Shown here piece by piece: positions 1-11,202 of a stretch of 64,000 bases of DNA; the stretch's first letter is position 1; every line of letters starts with the position of its first letter. The notes under the pieces are model-generated. The model made no database searches. It was not told the DNA's origin and was given only the letters and a program-made list of their open reading frames with translations. Made by a program: the position numbers and the translations under genes. Source of the stretch: Sinorhizobium terangae (GTDB taxonomy: Bacteria > Pseudomonadota > Alphaproteobacteria > Rhizobiales > Rhizobiaceae); NCBI RefSeq assembly GCF_029714365.1, contig NZ_CP121659.1:2772501-2836500 (forward strand), read 5' to 3'.

Positions 1-2
1 CC

Positions 3-767
3 TACGGCATGAACTCCGACATGGTGGCCCTGGTGGTCAAGCTGTTGGCAAGCAATGTCGATTTCCAGGCGCAATTGAAGCCCACGGATTCGCTCGAGGC
101 CTTCTTCTCGGTCACCGACGAAAGCGGGCTTGCGACGGAAGACTCCGAACTTCTCTACGTGAATGCAAAGTTCGGCGACGCGGAAACCCGGTTCTACCGT
201 TTTCAGGATCCGGACGACAACTCGATCGACTACTTCGACAAGGACGGCAAGAGCATCCGCCAGTTCCTCTTGCGCAATCCCGTTCCGAACGGCCATTTCC
301 GCTCCGGGTTCGGCATGCGCCGCCACCCGATCCTCGGCTTTTCGCGCATGCATACGGGTGTTGACTGGTCCGCGCCGCGTGGCACACCGATCATCGCCGC
401 CGGTAACGGCACGGTCGAGAAAGCCGGCTGGGACTCCGGCGGCTACGGCAATCAGACGCTGATCCGCCACGCCAACGGCTACGTCTCGTCCTACAACCAC
501 CAGAGCGCGATCGCCAAGAGCGTCAAGCCGGGCGCCAAGGTCGTCCAGGGCCAGGTGATCGGCTGGGTCGGCACGACCGGGCTTTCGACCGGGCCGCACC
601 TGCACTACGAGCTGATCGTCAACGGCAACAAGGTGGATCCCCTGCGCATCCGCCTGCCCGGCGGCAAGTCGCTCAAGGGAGAAGCGCTGGCGAAGTTCGA
701 AAAGGAGCGCGAACGGATCGATGAACTCCTCGGCAAGGACGAGGGCAACGAGGTCGCGAGCAAGTAA
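3..767 (+). CDS. M23 family metallopeptidase, 3' part
   Basis: The reading frame is open from the left edge of the window, so the N-terminus lies outside; the first Met in the window (position 9) is probably internal. The visible 250 residues end in a peptidase M23 (LytM) domain with the HxxxD zinc motif (HTGVD, about residue 117) and the downstream HLH motif (about residue 200). Family knowledge: such enzymes cut peptidoglycan cross-bridges in the periplasm, or act as regulators when catalytic residues are lost; here the visible zinc ligands are intact. A hairpin terminator follows the stop and separates it from the convergent clpB. No signal peptide can be judged because the 5' end is missing. 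Confidence 0.9.
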   Translation, partial: YGMNSDMVALVVKLLASNVDFQAQLKPTDSLEAFFSVTDESGLATEDSELLYVNAKFGDAETRFYRFQDPDDNSIDYFDKDGKSIRQFLLRNPVPNGHFRSGFGMRRHPILGFSRMHTGVDWSAPRGTPIIAAGNGTVEKAGWDSGGYGNQTLIRHANGYVSSYNHQSAIAKSVKPGAKVVQGQVIGWVGTTGLSTGPHLHYELIVNGNKVDPLRIRLPGGKSLKGEALAKFEKERERIDELLGKDEGNEVASK

Positions 768-786
768 CGCTCACCGCTGTAATGCG

Positions 787-814
787 AAAAGGCCGCCCCT
801 CGGCGGCCTTTTCT
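787..814. terminator. Bidirectional intrinsic terminator between the M23 gene and clpB
   Basis: A hairpin with stem AAAAGGCCGCC / GGCGGCCTTTT and a short CTC-type loop is flanked by A-run and T-run, so it can end transcription from both convergent genes. Confidence 0.85.
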
Positions 815-831
815 GTTCTTGATGCTTCGCC

Positions 832-3438
<2,607 letters not shown>

Positions 3439-3527
3439 TCTCTACCTCCATAGCCCGGCGAGCCCATCTTCGTGGCACTGGCCAGTGTTTCAGGATCAGG
3501 CTCCCGCATTCGGCAAGCCTGTTGCTT

Positions 3528-3621
3528 CAGCGCCGCGCGCCCTATCGGACGCGGTCTCTGACGCTTTGAAATGCCGCATAATTTTATCCTTGGATCGATT
3601 TCCATCTAAGGAATTATGCAG
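3528..3621 (-). repeat. Dispersed intergenic repeat, family A, copy 1
   Basis: Inverted-orientation, diverged copy of the family seen best at 6870-6972 and 33565-33669. Recognisable parts are the CAGCGCCGCGCG end, the ACGCTTTGAAAT linker and the TCCTTGGATCGATT hairpin end. Lies upstream of clpB. Confidence 0.6.
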
Positions 3622-3793
3622 TGAAACCTCGTCGTCGCATTGCGCGTGATCAAGTCTTCGAAGCGGAATATGGGGCAGCGTTTTCAGAAATTAAAGGGCC
3701 GTCGCGAGAGGGGTTGGGGAAATCTCGATGGGCATGTGGAGCAACCCGGACCCGGCAGAAAGCATGGGGATCCGGCGAGCGAGCGACCGACAT

Positions 3794-3826
3794 AAAAAAC
3801 CCGGCCGCCAAGCAGCCGGGTTTTCA
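3794..3826 (-). terminator. Intrinsic terminator of the DUF4167 gene
   Basis: On the minus strand, hairpin AACCCGGCTGC / GCGGCCGGGTT is followed by a run of T, 45 bases past the stop codon. Confidence 0.8.
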
Positions 3827-3868
3827 GCGATCCGTGGGCCGAGCCCGCAAATGCGACCGTAATCGCGC

Positions 3869-4513
3869 TTATTCCGAGGTAGCGAGCGCCGGTGCATCGC
3901 CGGCAGATTCGCCGGTCGACTGGGCGTCGTCCGATGCTTCCTCCTGCGTGCGGCGCGGCTGTCGGCGCGGGCGGCTGGCGCTGCGACGGCGAGAGGCCGG
4001 ACGGCTGGACGCAGCCGCAGGCGTTTCCTCTTCCATTGCAACTTCGGCAGGTGTGCCTTCGATCACCGGCTGCGGCCCGGAACCGTCGATAATCGGCTGG
4101 GGTGCGCTCACCGAAGGCTGGGCTGCAATCGAGACCGGCGCTTCTTCGGCATAGACCTGATCCAGATCGTCCTGATCGCGATCGGCCACGTCTCTTTCCT
4201 GATAGTCCTGGCGCTCTTCGCGCTGGAAGCGATCCTGCATCTGTGCCTGGGCGGCTGCGATGATGCGGTTGTAGTGCTCGGCGTGCTGCAGGTAGTTCTC
4301 GGCCATGACGCGGTCGCCGGAGCTCTGGGCGTCGCGCGCAAGGGCGGCATACTTCTCGGCGATGTGCTGGGCCGTACCGCGAATCTTCACGTCGGGGCCG
4401 GAACTGTCGTAAGTCCGCGTAAGCGGATTGGATCCCTTACGATTGTGATTGTTGTTTCCGTTATTGTTGTTGTTTCGCCCACGGCCGCGCTTGTTTTGCT
4501 GTCCTGGCCTCAT
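3869..4513 (-). CDS. DUF4167 domain-containing protein
   Basis: 214-residue protein of unknown function, found across Rhizobiales beside prmC and prfA. The N-terminus (1-30) is a basic Arg/Gly/Asn-rich tail with an asparagine run, followed by the conserved DUF4167 core (about 30-90, GPDVKIRGTAQHIAEKY onward) that looks helical. The rest is acidic, Ala/Pro-rich low complexity with an Arg/Ser-rich basic patch near 170-185. The tail and basic patches resemble RNA-binding tails; that is inference only. The start is the Met beginning MRPGQQNK, since upstream in-frame sequence looks non-coding; no strong ribosome site is seen. Own terminator downstream. Confidence 0.88.
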   Translation of the reverse strand: MRPGQQNKRGRGRNNNNNGNNNHNRKGSNPLTRTYDSSGPDVKIRGTAQHIAEKYAALARDAQSSGDRVMAENYLQHAEHYNRIIAAAQAQMQDRFQREERQDYQERDVADRDQDDLDQVYAEEAPVSIAAQPSVSAPQPIIDGSGPQPVIEGTPAEVAMEEETPAAASSRPASRRRSASRPRRQPRRTQEEASDDAQSTGESAGDAPALATSE

Positions 4514-4846
4514 AGTACATTCACCCGAATTTTCTTGATAATGATGATCATGTGGTTCCGCATCCCGGCGGGATCTGTCCGCGCCCGGAAAAACACGCGC
4601 CGCAACAGACCGCATATTGCGATCTCGGCGCCGGCTGACGTCAAATTAACAGGTACCCGCACGAGGCACTGTCGAACCCTAGCAACTCTTTCTTGAGAGC
4701 AATCCCCGTGGCCAGGTCATACCGGAACGAATCTTTGGTCAATGACCTTCTGCCCAGTGCGCGGGGGCAAACTAGCCCGCTTCCTTTAGGATTCCAAGCC
4801 CTTTCTTTGCCCTTCGAGAAAAGAGATGCGCCGATGCAGCATTTTT
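4514..4846. other. Gene-free stretch between prmC and the DUF4167 gene
   Basis: About 330 bases with no convincing gene. It contains a candidate promoter for the DUF4167 gene (4614-4644). Small open frames here are unsupported. Confidence 0.5.
4614..4644 (-). promoter_or_regulatory. Candidate sigma-70 promoter for the DUF4167 gene
   Basis: On the minus strand a TTGACG -35 (4639-4644) and a CAATAT -10 (4614-4619) are separated by 19 bases, longer than ideal. It would give a leader of roughly 95 bases. Confidence 0.35.
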
Positions 4847-5728
4847 TCAACGATCGCTGCCGCATTCTCCGTCGCGCTTGAATACAAGGACCCGGTCGTT
4901 GCCGCCAAGATCCTTCGCGCTATCATGCAAGCGAAACCCTTGCGCCACGAACAGCGCCGTTACCGCCTGCTTTTGATCGAAACCGATTTCCAAGCCGATT
5001 ACGCCGTCTGTTTCAAGATGACGATCGGCGTGAAGGGCGATGGCACGATAGGCATTAAGTCCGTCGTCTCCGCCATCAAGAGCAGCGGCCGGATCATGCA
5101 ATTTCACTTCCGGCTCAAGCTCATCGACGATTCTGGACCGGATATAAGGCGGATTTGAGACGACCACATCGAACCGCCCATCGACCTTATCGAACCAGTT
5201 GCTCCGAAGCGTCTGGAAGCGTGCAGAAAGACCGTTGCGCTCTGCGTTGTCACGCGCCGTTGCCAGGGCGTCTTCCGATATATCGGTACCGAGACCGCGC
5301 GCTTCAAGTACCTGATGAAGAATCGCGAGACAGATCGCTCCCGTTCCGGTGCCTAGATCAACGATCCGGCAGGACCCCTTTCTGGCGGCAATCCGCCGCA
5401 TATGTGGGATCATGCAATCAACCAGCGTCTCTGTGTCAGGTCGCGGTTCGAGCGTGTCCTTCGAGAGCTTGAAGGTCAGTCCGTAAAATTCTCTTTCGCC
5501 CAGGATGCGGTAGACCGGCTCACGCGCTGCGCGACGGGCGACCGCGGCGCGGATACGCGCGGCCATGGCGTCATCGACCGTCTCCCCTCCACGTGTCATC
5601 AACGCCGCAAGCGAAAGCCCGAGCAGCCCGGAAATCAGATGACGTGCATCGAGCGCCGCCGTCTCGATACCCGCGGCCTTCAGCCGGTCGCGGCTCTCGG
5701 CAAGAAGGCGGTCGAGCGTCTCAGCCAT
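4847..5728 (-). CDS. prmC: Peptide chain release factor N5-glutamine methyltransferase PrmC (HemK)
   Basis: S-adenosylmethionine-dependent enzyme that methylates the glutamine of the GGQ motif in release factors 1 and 2, raising termination efficiency. The 293 residues carry the cofactor-binding DLGTGTGAI motif (about 122-130) and the substrate-gripping NPPY motif (about 190), the hallmark of N-methyltransferases acting on planar amides. It starts 6 bases after the stop of prfA, its substrate gene, so the two are almost certainly co-transcribed. Length is typical. Confidence 0.96.
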   Translation of the reverse strand: MAETLDRLLAESRDRLKAAGIETAALDARHLISGLLGLSLAALMTRGGETVDDAMAARIRAAVARRAAREPVYRILGEREFYGLTFKLSKDTLEPRPDTETLVDCMIPHMRRIAARKGSCRIVDLGTGTGAICLAILHQVLEARGLGTDISEDALATARDNAERNGLSARFQTLRSNWFDKVDGRFDVVVSNPPYIRSRIVDELEPEVKLHDPAAALDGGDDGLNAYRAIALHADRHLETDGVIGLEIGFDQKQAVTALFVAQGFRLHDSAKDLGGNDRVLVFKRDGECGSDR

Positions 5729-5734
5729 TGCGGC

Positions 5735-6817
5735 TCAGCCCTGCTGCTCGCCGAGCAGCGCGAGTTGGCTCGCCTGATGATCCGCCAGCAGCGCATCCAC
5801 GACCTCGTCGATCTCGCCTTCCATCATCCGGTCGAGCTTGTAGAGCGTCAGGTTGATGCGATGATCCGTGATGCGGCCCTGCGGGAAATTATAGGTGCGG
5901 ATGCGCTCCGAGCGGTCGCCGGAACCCACCTGGCTCCTGCGATCGGCCGACCGCTCGCTGTCGGCACGCTGGCGCTCCATGTCGAAGAGCCGCGAACGCA
6001 GCACCTGCATCGCCTTGGCGCGGTTCTGATGCTGCGATTTTTCCGAACTGGTGACGACGATGCCTGTTGGAATATGCGTGATGCGGACCGCCGAGTCGGT
6101 GGTATTGACGTGCTGGCCGCCGGCGCCGGAAGACCGCATCGTATCGATTCGGATATCCTCGGGCCGGATATCAATGTCGATCTCCTCCGCCTCGGGCAGA
6201 ACCGCCACCGTCGCGGCGGAGGTGTGGATGCGCCCGCTCGCCTCGGTCTCCGGCACGCGCTGGACCCGGTGAACGCCGGATTCGAACTTCAATCGCGAGA
6301 AAACGCCGCGGCCTGACACGGTGGCGATGATTTCCTTGTAGCCGCCAGCCTCGCCTTCACTTGCGGAAAGGACCTCGACACGCCAGCCCTTGGTCGAGGC
6401 ATAGCGCTCGTACATCCGGAAAAGATCGCCGGCGAAGAGCGCCGCCTCCGAGCCGCCCGTACCGGCGCGGATTTCAAGGATCGCGCTTTTTTCGTCGGCC
6501 GCATCCTTCGGCAGCAGCAGGATCTGAATCTCCTGCTCGAGCGCTTCGATCTGCTCTTCGACCTCGGGCTTTTCCATCTCCGCGAGGTCGCGCATCTCTT
6601 TGTCCGTTGTCCGGTCGGCAAGCATGGCGTTGATGTCGGCAAGCTCAGCCGTGGTCTTTTCGTAGGCGCGGATCTTCGTCACGACCGGCTGCAGCTCGGA
6701 ATATTCCGAGGCCAGTTTCACATAGACGTCTGCTGCCGGACCGGCCGACATGCGAGCTTCGATTTCACCGAACCGGCGCTCCAGTTCGCGCATCTTTTCA
6801 ACGGGAAGATTTGCCAA
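5735..6817 (-). CDS. prfA: Peptide chain release factor 1
   Basis: Recognises UAA and UAG in the ribosomal A site and triggers peptide release. Visible are the GGQ loop ([14 protein letters not shown], about residue 230) and the tripeptide region of the codon-reading domain ([13 protein letters not shown]). The start is the TTG at 6817, giving MANLPVEK and 360 residues, because GGAG lies 6 bases upstream of it; a longer frame from a TTG at 6829 would place that Shine-Dalgarno inside the gene. Downstream prmC encodes its methylase. A dispersed repeat lies between this gene and ptsP. Confidence 0.96.
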   Translation of the reverse strand: MANLPVEKMRELERRFGEIEARMSAGPAADVYVKLASEYSELQPVVTKIRAYEKTTAELADINAMLADRTTDKEMRDLAEMEKPEVEEQIEALEQEIQILLLPKDAADEKSAILEIRAGTGGSEAALFAGDLFRMYERYASTKGWRVEVLSASEGEAGGYKEIIATVSGRGVFSRLKFESGVHRVQRVPETEASGRIHTSAATVAVLPEAEEIDIDIRPEDIRIDTMRSSGAGGQHVNTTDSAVRITHIPTGIVVTSSEKSQHQNRAKAMQVLRSRLFDMERQRADSERSADRRSQVGSGDRSERIRTYNFPQGRITDHRINLTLYKLDRMMEGEIDEVVDALLADHQASQLALLGEQQG

Positions 6818-6869
6818 ATGTAACTCCAAATGCGTTCGCCCCGCCCGGGTCCATCCGGGCGTGGCTGCT

Positions 6870-6972
6870 GCATGGTTCCTAAAATCGGAATCGATTTAAG
6901 GACAAAATCATGCAGCAACTCAAAGCCCTACAGCGACCTTTGCGCGTCTGATTGGACGCGTGGCGCTATAAG
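6870..6972 (+). repeat. Dispersed intergenic repeat, family A, copy 2 (full length)
   Basis: Two-hairpin element: TCCTAAAATCGG...TTAAGGA type stem, then the linker ATCATGCAGCAACTCAAAG, then a second structure with outer TACAGCG / CGCTATA and inner GCGCGTC / GGACGCG stems. Fills the gap between prfA and ptsP. Confidence 0.8.
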
Positions 6973-6987
6973 GCGCTTCAATCCTGT

Positions 6988-9255
6988 CTAAACCGGTATG
7001 CCGTTCGCCGCTGCGAAATCGACAAGGAGCTGCCGAACGGACGTTTGGGATTTCACGTCGTCGAGCGCAGCTTCCAGGATCTCGGCCAGCTTGCCGGCAT
7101 CGAGCGCCAAAAGCATCGCCTTGACCGGCCCGACTGCAGTCGGCGACATCGACACCGAGCGGAAGCCGAGGCCAAGCAGCGCCATCGCCGACAACGGCTT
7201 GCTCGCCATTTCGCCGCAGAGCGTGACCGGCGTGTCATTGCGCTCGCCGGCCCGCACGATATCACGCAGGATGCGCAGGAATGGCCGATCGAGAATGTCG
7301 AAACGATCGGACACACGCGCGTTGCCGCGGTCGACGGCCATCGCGAACTGGAACAGGTCGTTCGAACCGACGGAAACGAAATCCACCTCCGACATCAGCT
7401 CATCGAGCTGCCACATCAGGGCCGGAACTTCCAGCATCGCGCCGAACTGCAGCTTGCGCGGCAACTGCTCGCCAAGCTTCGACTGGCGCTCGATCTCCTT
7501 CTGCAAAAGCTCGCGCGCCAACTTGAGCTCGGAGACTTCCGTCACCATCGGCAGCATCAGCTTGAGTTCGGCGCCGGCGGCCGCTCTCAGCATCGCCCTC
7601 AACTGCGTGCGCAGAAGTCCGGGTCGGTCGAGCGAAAGCCGGATCGCGCGCCAGCCGAGCGCCGGATTTTCCTCTTCCGCCGCGCGGAAATAGGGTACGA
7701 CCTTGTCGCCACCGATGTCGAGCGTGCGGAAGGTCACCGGCTTGCCGCCCGTTTGCTTCAGCACGTTGCGATAGAAGGCCTCCTGTTCCTCGGCCTTCGG
7801 CATGGTCGAAGCGATCATGAATTGCAGCTCTGTGCGGAAAAGCCCGATGCCTTCCGCCCCCGCCTCGTTCAGATGCGGCAGATCGACCAGCAGGCCGGCG
7901 TTCATCTGCAGCGTAATGCGCTTGCCATCTTTCGTCAGCGGCTCGACATCCTTCAGCGCGCGAAACTGGGCTTGCCGGCGGGCGCGGAACCGTACCTTCT
8001 CCTCATAGGCCCGTTGCAGGTCGGCCAACGGCCGCAAATGCACCTTCGCGTCGTCACCGTCGACGATGATTGCGTCACGGTTCTCGGCAAGCGCCACCGC
8101 ACCTGCCGCCTGGCCGACGACCGGGATCCCCATGGCTCGGGCGACGATCACTACATGGCTCGTGACCGCGCCCTCTTCAAGGACCAAGCCGCGCACTCTC
8201 TCTCGCGGATAGTCGAGCAGTTCCGCCGCACCCATGGCGCGGGCGACGATGATCGCGTCATTCGGGAAGTCGGCTGCCGAAAGCTTGGCGCCATAGCCGG
8301 AAAGCTGGCGTAGCAGCCGGTTGGCAAGGTCGTCGAAATCGTGCATCCGCTCGCGGAGATAGGGGTCCGTCAGCCGGATCATCCGCGCCTTGGTCTCGCT
8401 CTGAACCCGTTCGACGGCCGCTTCCGCCGTCAGGCCGTTGCGGATCGCTTCTTCAAGCTTCCTTACCCAGCCACGATCATGGGCGAACATGCGATAGGTT
8501 TCGAGCACCGCCCGGTGCTCGCCCTCCATCGACACCTCACGGCGCGACAGCATGTCGTCGATGGAGATACGCAGGGAACCAAGCGCCTCCGCAAGTCGCT
8601 GCAACTCCTGTTCGGTATCCTCATTGAGCAGGTTCGTGACGACGATCCTCGGCTCGTGCAGCACGACGTAACCGAGACCTATGCCTTCGCCAAAACTGTT
8701 GCCTTCGATCGAGACCGGGCGTGAAAGATCGAGTTCGAGCCCCGGCTTGGTGATCTTCTTCAATTCGCCGGTCGCAACCATCTCGGCGAGAACCATCGCC
8801 GTGGTCTCGAGCGCCTCGACCTCGTCCTCGCGATAATTGCGCATCGCCTTGTTCTGCACGACGAGAACGCCAAGCGCGCGCCCCGTGCGCAGGATCGGCA
8901 CGCCAAGGAAGGAGTGGTAGATCTCTTCGCCCGTCTCCGGCAGGTAGGTGAAGGCCGGATGCGACTGCGCGTCGGAAAGGTTGAGCGGCCGTGCGGAGGC
9001 GGCGATGGTGCCGACGAGACCTTGCCCCATCTTCAACTGCGCCAGGTGGACGGCGGTCTTGTTCAGGCCTTCGGTGGCATAAAGTTCGAGCACGCCGTCG
9101 GAACGCAATACGTAGACGGAGCACACTTCCGCGACCATGTTCTGTGCGATCTGGCGCACGATCCGGTCCAGGCGCTCTTGCGGCTCGAGCGGTTCCGCCA
9201 TGAGCTCGCGCAACCGCTTGAGGAGAACGCGCGGACCTGCGGAAAGGTCTCTCAT
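6988..9255 (-). CDS. ptsP: Phosphoenolpyruvate-protein phosphotransferase PtsP (enzyme I-Ntr)
   Basis: First enzyme of the nitrogen-type phosphotransferase system: takes phosphate from phosphoenolpyruvate and passes it to NPr, with no sugar uptake. The 755 residues begin with a GAF domain (about 20-160) that in this family senses glutamine or other signals, followed by the PEP-utilising N-domain, the phospho-histidine domain with the active His in GAVTSHVVIVARAMGIP (about 365), and a C-terminal TIM barrel ending in the SVGSNDLFQFAMAVDR motif. The GAF domain distinguishes it from sugar-type enzyme I. Downstream of lysC on the same strand with a 92-base gap. Confidence 0.96.
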   Translation of the reverse strand: MRDLSAGPRVLLKRLRELMAEPLEPQERLDRIVRQIAQNMVAEVCSVYVLRSDGVLELYATEGLNKTAVHLAQLKMGQGLVGTIAASARPLNLSDAQSHPAFTYLPETGEEIYHSFLGVPILRTGRALGVLVVQNKAMRNYREDEVEALETTAMVLAEMVATGELKKITKPGLELDLSRPVSIEGNSFGEGIGLGYVVLHEPRIVVTNLLNEDTEQELQRLAEALGSLRISIDDMLSRREVSMEGEHRAVLETYRMFAHDRGWVRKLEEAIRNGLTAEAAVERVQSETKARMIRLTDPYLRERMHDFDDLANRLLRQLSGYGAKLSAADFPNDAIIVARAMGAAELLDYPRERVRGLVLEEGAVTSHVVIVARAMGIPVVGQAAGAVALAENRDAIIVDGDDAKVHLRPLADLQRAYEEKVRFRARRQAQFRALKDVEPLTKDGKRITLQMNAGLLVDLPHLNEAGAEGIGLFRTELQFMIASTMPKAEEQEAFYRNVLKQTGGKPVTFRTLDIGGDKVVPYFRAAEEENPALGWRAIRLSLDRPGLLRTQLRAMLRAAAGAELKLMLPMVTEVSELKLARELLQKEIERQSKLGEQLPRKLQFGAMLEVPALMWQLDELMSEVDFVSVGSNDLFQFAMAVDRGNARVSDRFDILDRPFLRILRDIVRAGERNDTPVTLCGEMASKPLSAMALLGLGFRSVSMSPTAVGPVKAMLLALDAGKLAEILEAALDDVKSQTSVRQLLVDFAAANGIPV

Positions 9256-9347
9256 CGCGTAAGGTCTCCAGAATAAGAATTACCGACGACATACATCTGG
9301 ACCCGCGGCCTTTCGAGCCGTGAATCCCAAATCGAAATGTCTGCTAA

Positions 9348-10622
9348 TTAACTCTTATCCAGACCGTAGGCGGAATGCAAAGTGCGAACCGCCAATTCCG
9401 CATATGGACCGTCGATCAGAATGGATATCTTGATCTCGGAGGTGGTGATCGCCTTGATGTTGATCCCCTTCTCGGCAAGCGCCCGGAAGGCGGATGCGGC
9501 GACGCCCGCATGGCTGCGCATGCCGATACCGATCACCGAGACCTTGACCAGGCCGGATTCGGACTGGGCGACATCGTAGCCGATCTTTTCCTTGTTGTCG
9601 GAAAGCACCTTGAGCGCCTTGTCGACATCGCCCGAAGGGACGGTGAAGGTCATGTCCGTCTTCGAGCCGTCTTCCGAGATGTTCTGGACGATCATGTCGA
9701 CGTTGATATGGGCTTCTGCCAGGGGACCGAAGATCGCGGCGGAAACGCCCGGCCGGTCTGCCAGACGGCGCAGCGAAATCTGGGCTTCATCCTTGGCATA
9801 GGCAATGCCGGTTACGACTTCCTGTTCCACGATCTCATCCTCATCACAAATCAGCGTTCCGGGCGGGTTCAGAAGGTCACCCATGCCCGGCGCATCGGGA
9901 TCCTCGAAAGAAGAGCGCACGAACGTGCGAACCTTGTGCACCATGGCGAGCTCGACCGAGCGCACCTGCAACACCTTGGCGCCGAGCGAGGCCATTTCCA
10001 ACATTTCCTCGAAGGCGATTTTCTTCAGCCGCCGCGCCTTGGGCTCGATGCGCGGATCGGTCGTGTAGACGCCATCGACATCGGTGTAGATGTCGCAGCG
10101 GTCGGCCTTAACGGCGGCGGCGATCGCAACCGCCGAAGTGTCGGAGCCGCCGCGCCCGAGTGTGGCCAGCCGGTTGTCTGGGCCAAGGCCCTGGAAGCCG
10201 GCGATCACCGCCACCTGGCCCTCGCCCATCCGCCGGATGATGTCGGCTCCTTCGATATCGAGGATGCGGGCAGCGCCGTGGGCGTTGTCGGTCTTGATCG
10301 GGATCTGCCAACCCTGCCAGGAGCGCGCGTTGATGTTCATGGATTGCAGCGCGATCGCAAGCAGACCGGAGGTGACCTGCTCACCGGAGGCAACGACCGC
10401 ATCGTATTCGCGCGCGTCGTAAAACGGGGCGTTCGAACCGGCGACCTTCGGCATGTTTTCGACCCAGCCGACCAGTTCGTTGGTCTTGCCGGACATGGCG
10501 GAAACGACGACGGCGACCTCGTGGCCGGCATCGACCTCACGTTTCACATGGCGGGCGACATTGTAGATGCGTTCCAAATTTGCGACGGACGTTCCGCCGA
10601 ATTTCATCACGATGCGTGCCAT
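9348..10622 (-). CDS. lysC: Aspartate kinase
   Basis: Phosphorylates aspartate, the first step towards lysine, threonine, methionine and diaminopimelate. N-terminal amino-acid kinase domain begins at KFGGTSV (residue 7); two ACT domains follow from about residue 265 (VTGIAYAKDEAQISL and VSVIGIGMRSHAGVA), the usual site of feedback inhibition. The 424 residues fit the single-function kinase class. Transcribed with ptsP downstream. The lysA gene for the last lysine step lies far away at 43,956. Overlapping plus-strand frames are shadows. Confidence 0.97.
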   Translation of the reverse strand: MARIVMKFGGTSVANLERIYNVARHVKREVDAGHEVAVVVSAMSGKTNELVGWVENMPKVAGSNAPFYDAREYDAVVASGEQVTSGLLAIALQSMNINARSWQGWQIPIKTDNAHGAARILDIEGADIIRRMGEGQVAVIAGFQGLGPDNRLATLGRGGSDTSAVAIAAAVKADRCDIYTDVDGVYTTDPRIEPKARRLKKIAFEEMLEMASLGAKVLQVRSVELAMVHKVRTFVRSSFEDPDAPGMGDLLNPPGTLICDEDEIVEQEVVTGIAYAKDEAQISLRRLADRPGVSAAIFGPLAEAHINVDMIVQNISEDGSKTDMTFTVPSGDVDKALKVLSDNKEKIGYDVAQSESGLVKVSVIGIGMRSHAGVAASAFRALAEKGINIKAITTSEIKISILIDGPYAELAVRTLHSAYGLDKS

Positions 10623-11202
10623 TTCGCCTCTACCGGTACCGATGTTTGCGCGCGAGCGCGCGACAGGGAAAGCGTCCCCGCCGGCGCCTGTCGATCAAAA
10701 AAGCTTGGGACTTCTCGGACATCGGCCAGTCACCGCTACGGGGAGTGGAAAGTCGCGGCGTCTCTTAGCGGATCAACGGGCGACGTGCAATGGCAAGGCG
10801 ACGGAATGGCGTTGTTACAATCCGTGTTGGAACCGTCCTGCCGATCCCTCGTCTCGCCATGGTTGCAAGACTTTGTGCGCGATGCTATCAAGGCACCGCA
10901 ACTCAAGTGATGAAGGGAGGGCTGCGCGTGATCACATACTTCCGGCACCACCGCCAGCGTGGCCCCGTCTCCGCCCTGCAAATGCGTTTGCAGGGCTGAC
11001 CAGAGACTGAACCTCATTCTCATCGTTTCCTGGTCTGCCCAGTCGTCGTGCGGAGCCGAACCAAAGGGTTTTTTGGCGCCGCTCATCGTCACCAAACCGG
11101 GTCGAATGGCCCGAGCAACGCGCTGGCGTTCGCATCCGGCCACCCCGCAACCAATCAATTATCGGAAGCGGGAGCACAGCTCGGGCAGTCCAGAGAACGA
11201 CA
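10623..11202. other. Gene-free stretch between lysC and the ABC-F gene
   Basis: 580 bases between divergent genes. Contains GCGCGC palindromes near 10,647 and a 29-codon frame at 10,910-10,999 whose last codons form a perfect hairpin. No promoter is clear on either strand. Confidence 0.5.
10910..10999 (+). other. Possible leader frame ending in a hairpin, upstream of the ABC-F gene
   Basis: A 29-codon ATG frame (MKGGLRVITYFRHHRQ...) with many basic residues. Its last codons, 10,973-10,996, form a perfect 10-bp hairpin (GCCCTGCAAA / TTTGCAGGGC, loop TGCG) directly before the TGA. It ends 203 bases before the ABC-F start. No good ribosome site is visible, so translation is uncertain. Confidence 0.3.

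Larger units (their letters stand above)
3439..3868. other. Gene-free stretch between clpB and the DUF4167 gene
   Basis: Holds the clpB leader, one copy of the dispersed intergenic repeat (about 3528-3621) and the terminator of the DUF4167 gene (3794-3826). Open frames here have no recognisable motif. Confidence 0.6.

Noticed and set aside
3621..4154. 177-codon plus-strand frame after clpB
   Set aside because: Runs through a repeat, a terminator and the antisense of the DUF4167 gene; not coding-like.
4439..4480. Short tandem repeat of tgtt/gttatt type
   Set aside because: It is the codon run for asparagines in the DUF4167 protein, not an independent repeat.
10640..10670. GCGCGCGAGCGCGC palindrome near the lysC start
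   Set aside because: Short and purely GC; likely chance in this composition, with no related copy seen.
9375..10910. 511-codon frame opposite lysC
   Set aside because: Shadow of lysC reverse codons; composition is His/Asp/Gly-rich without motifs.
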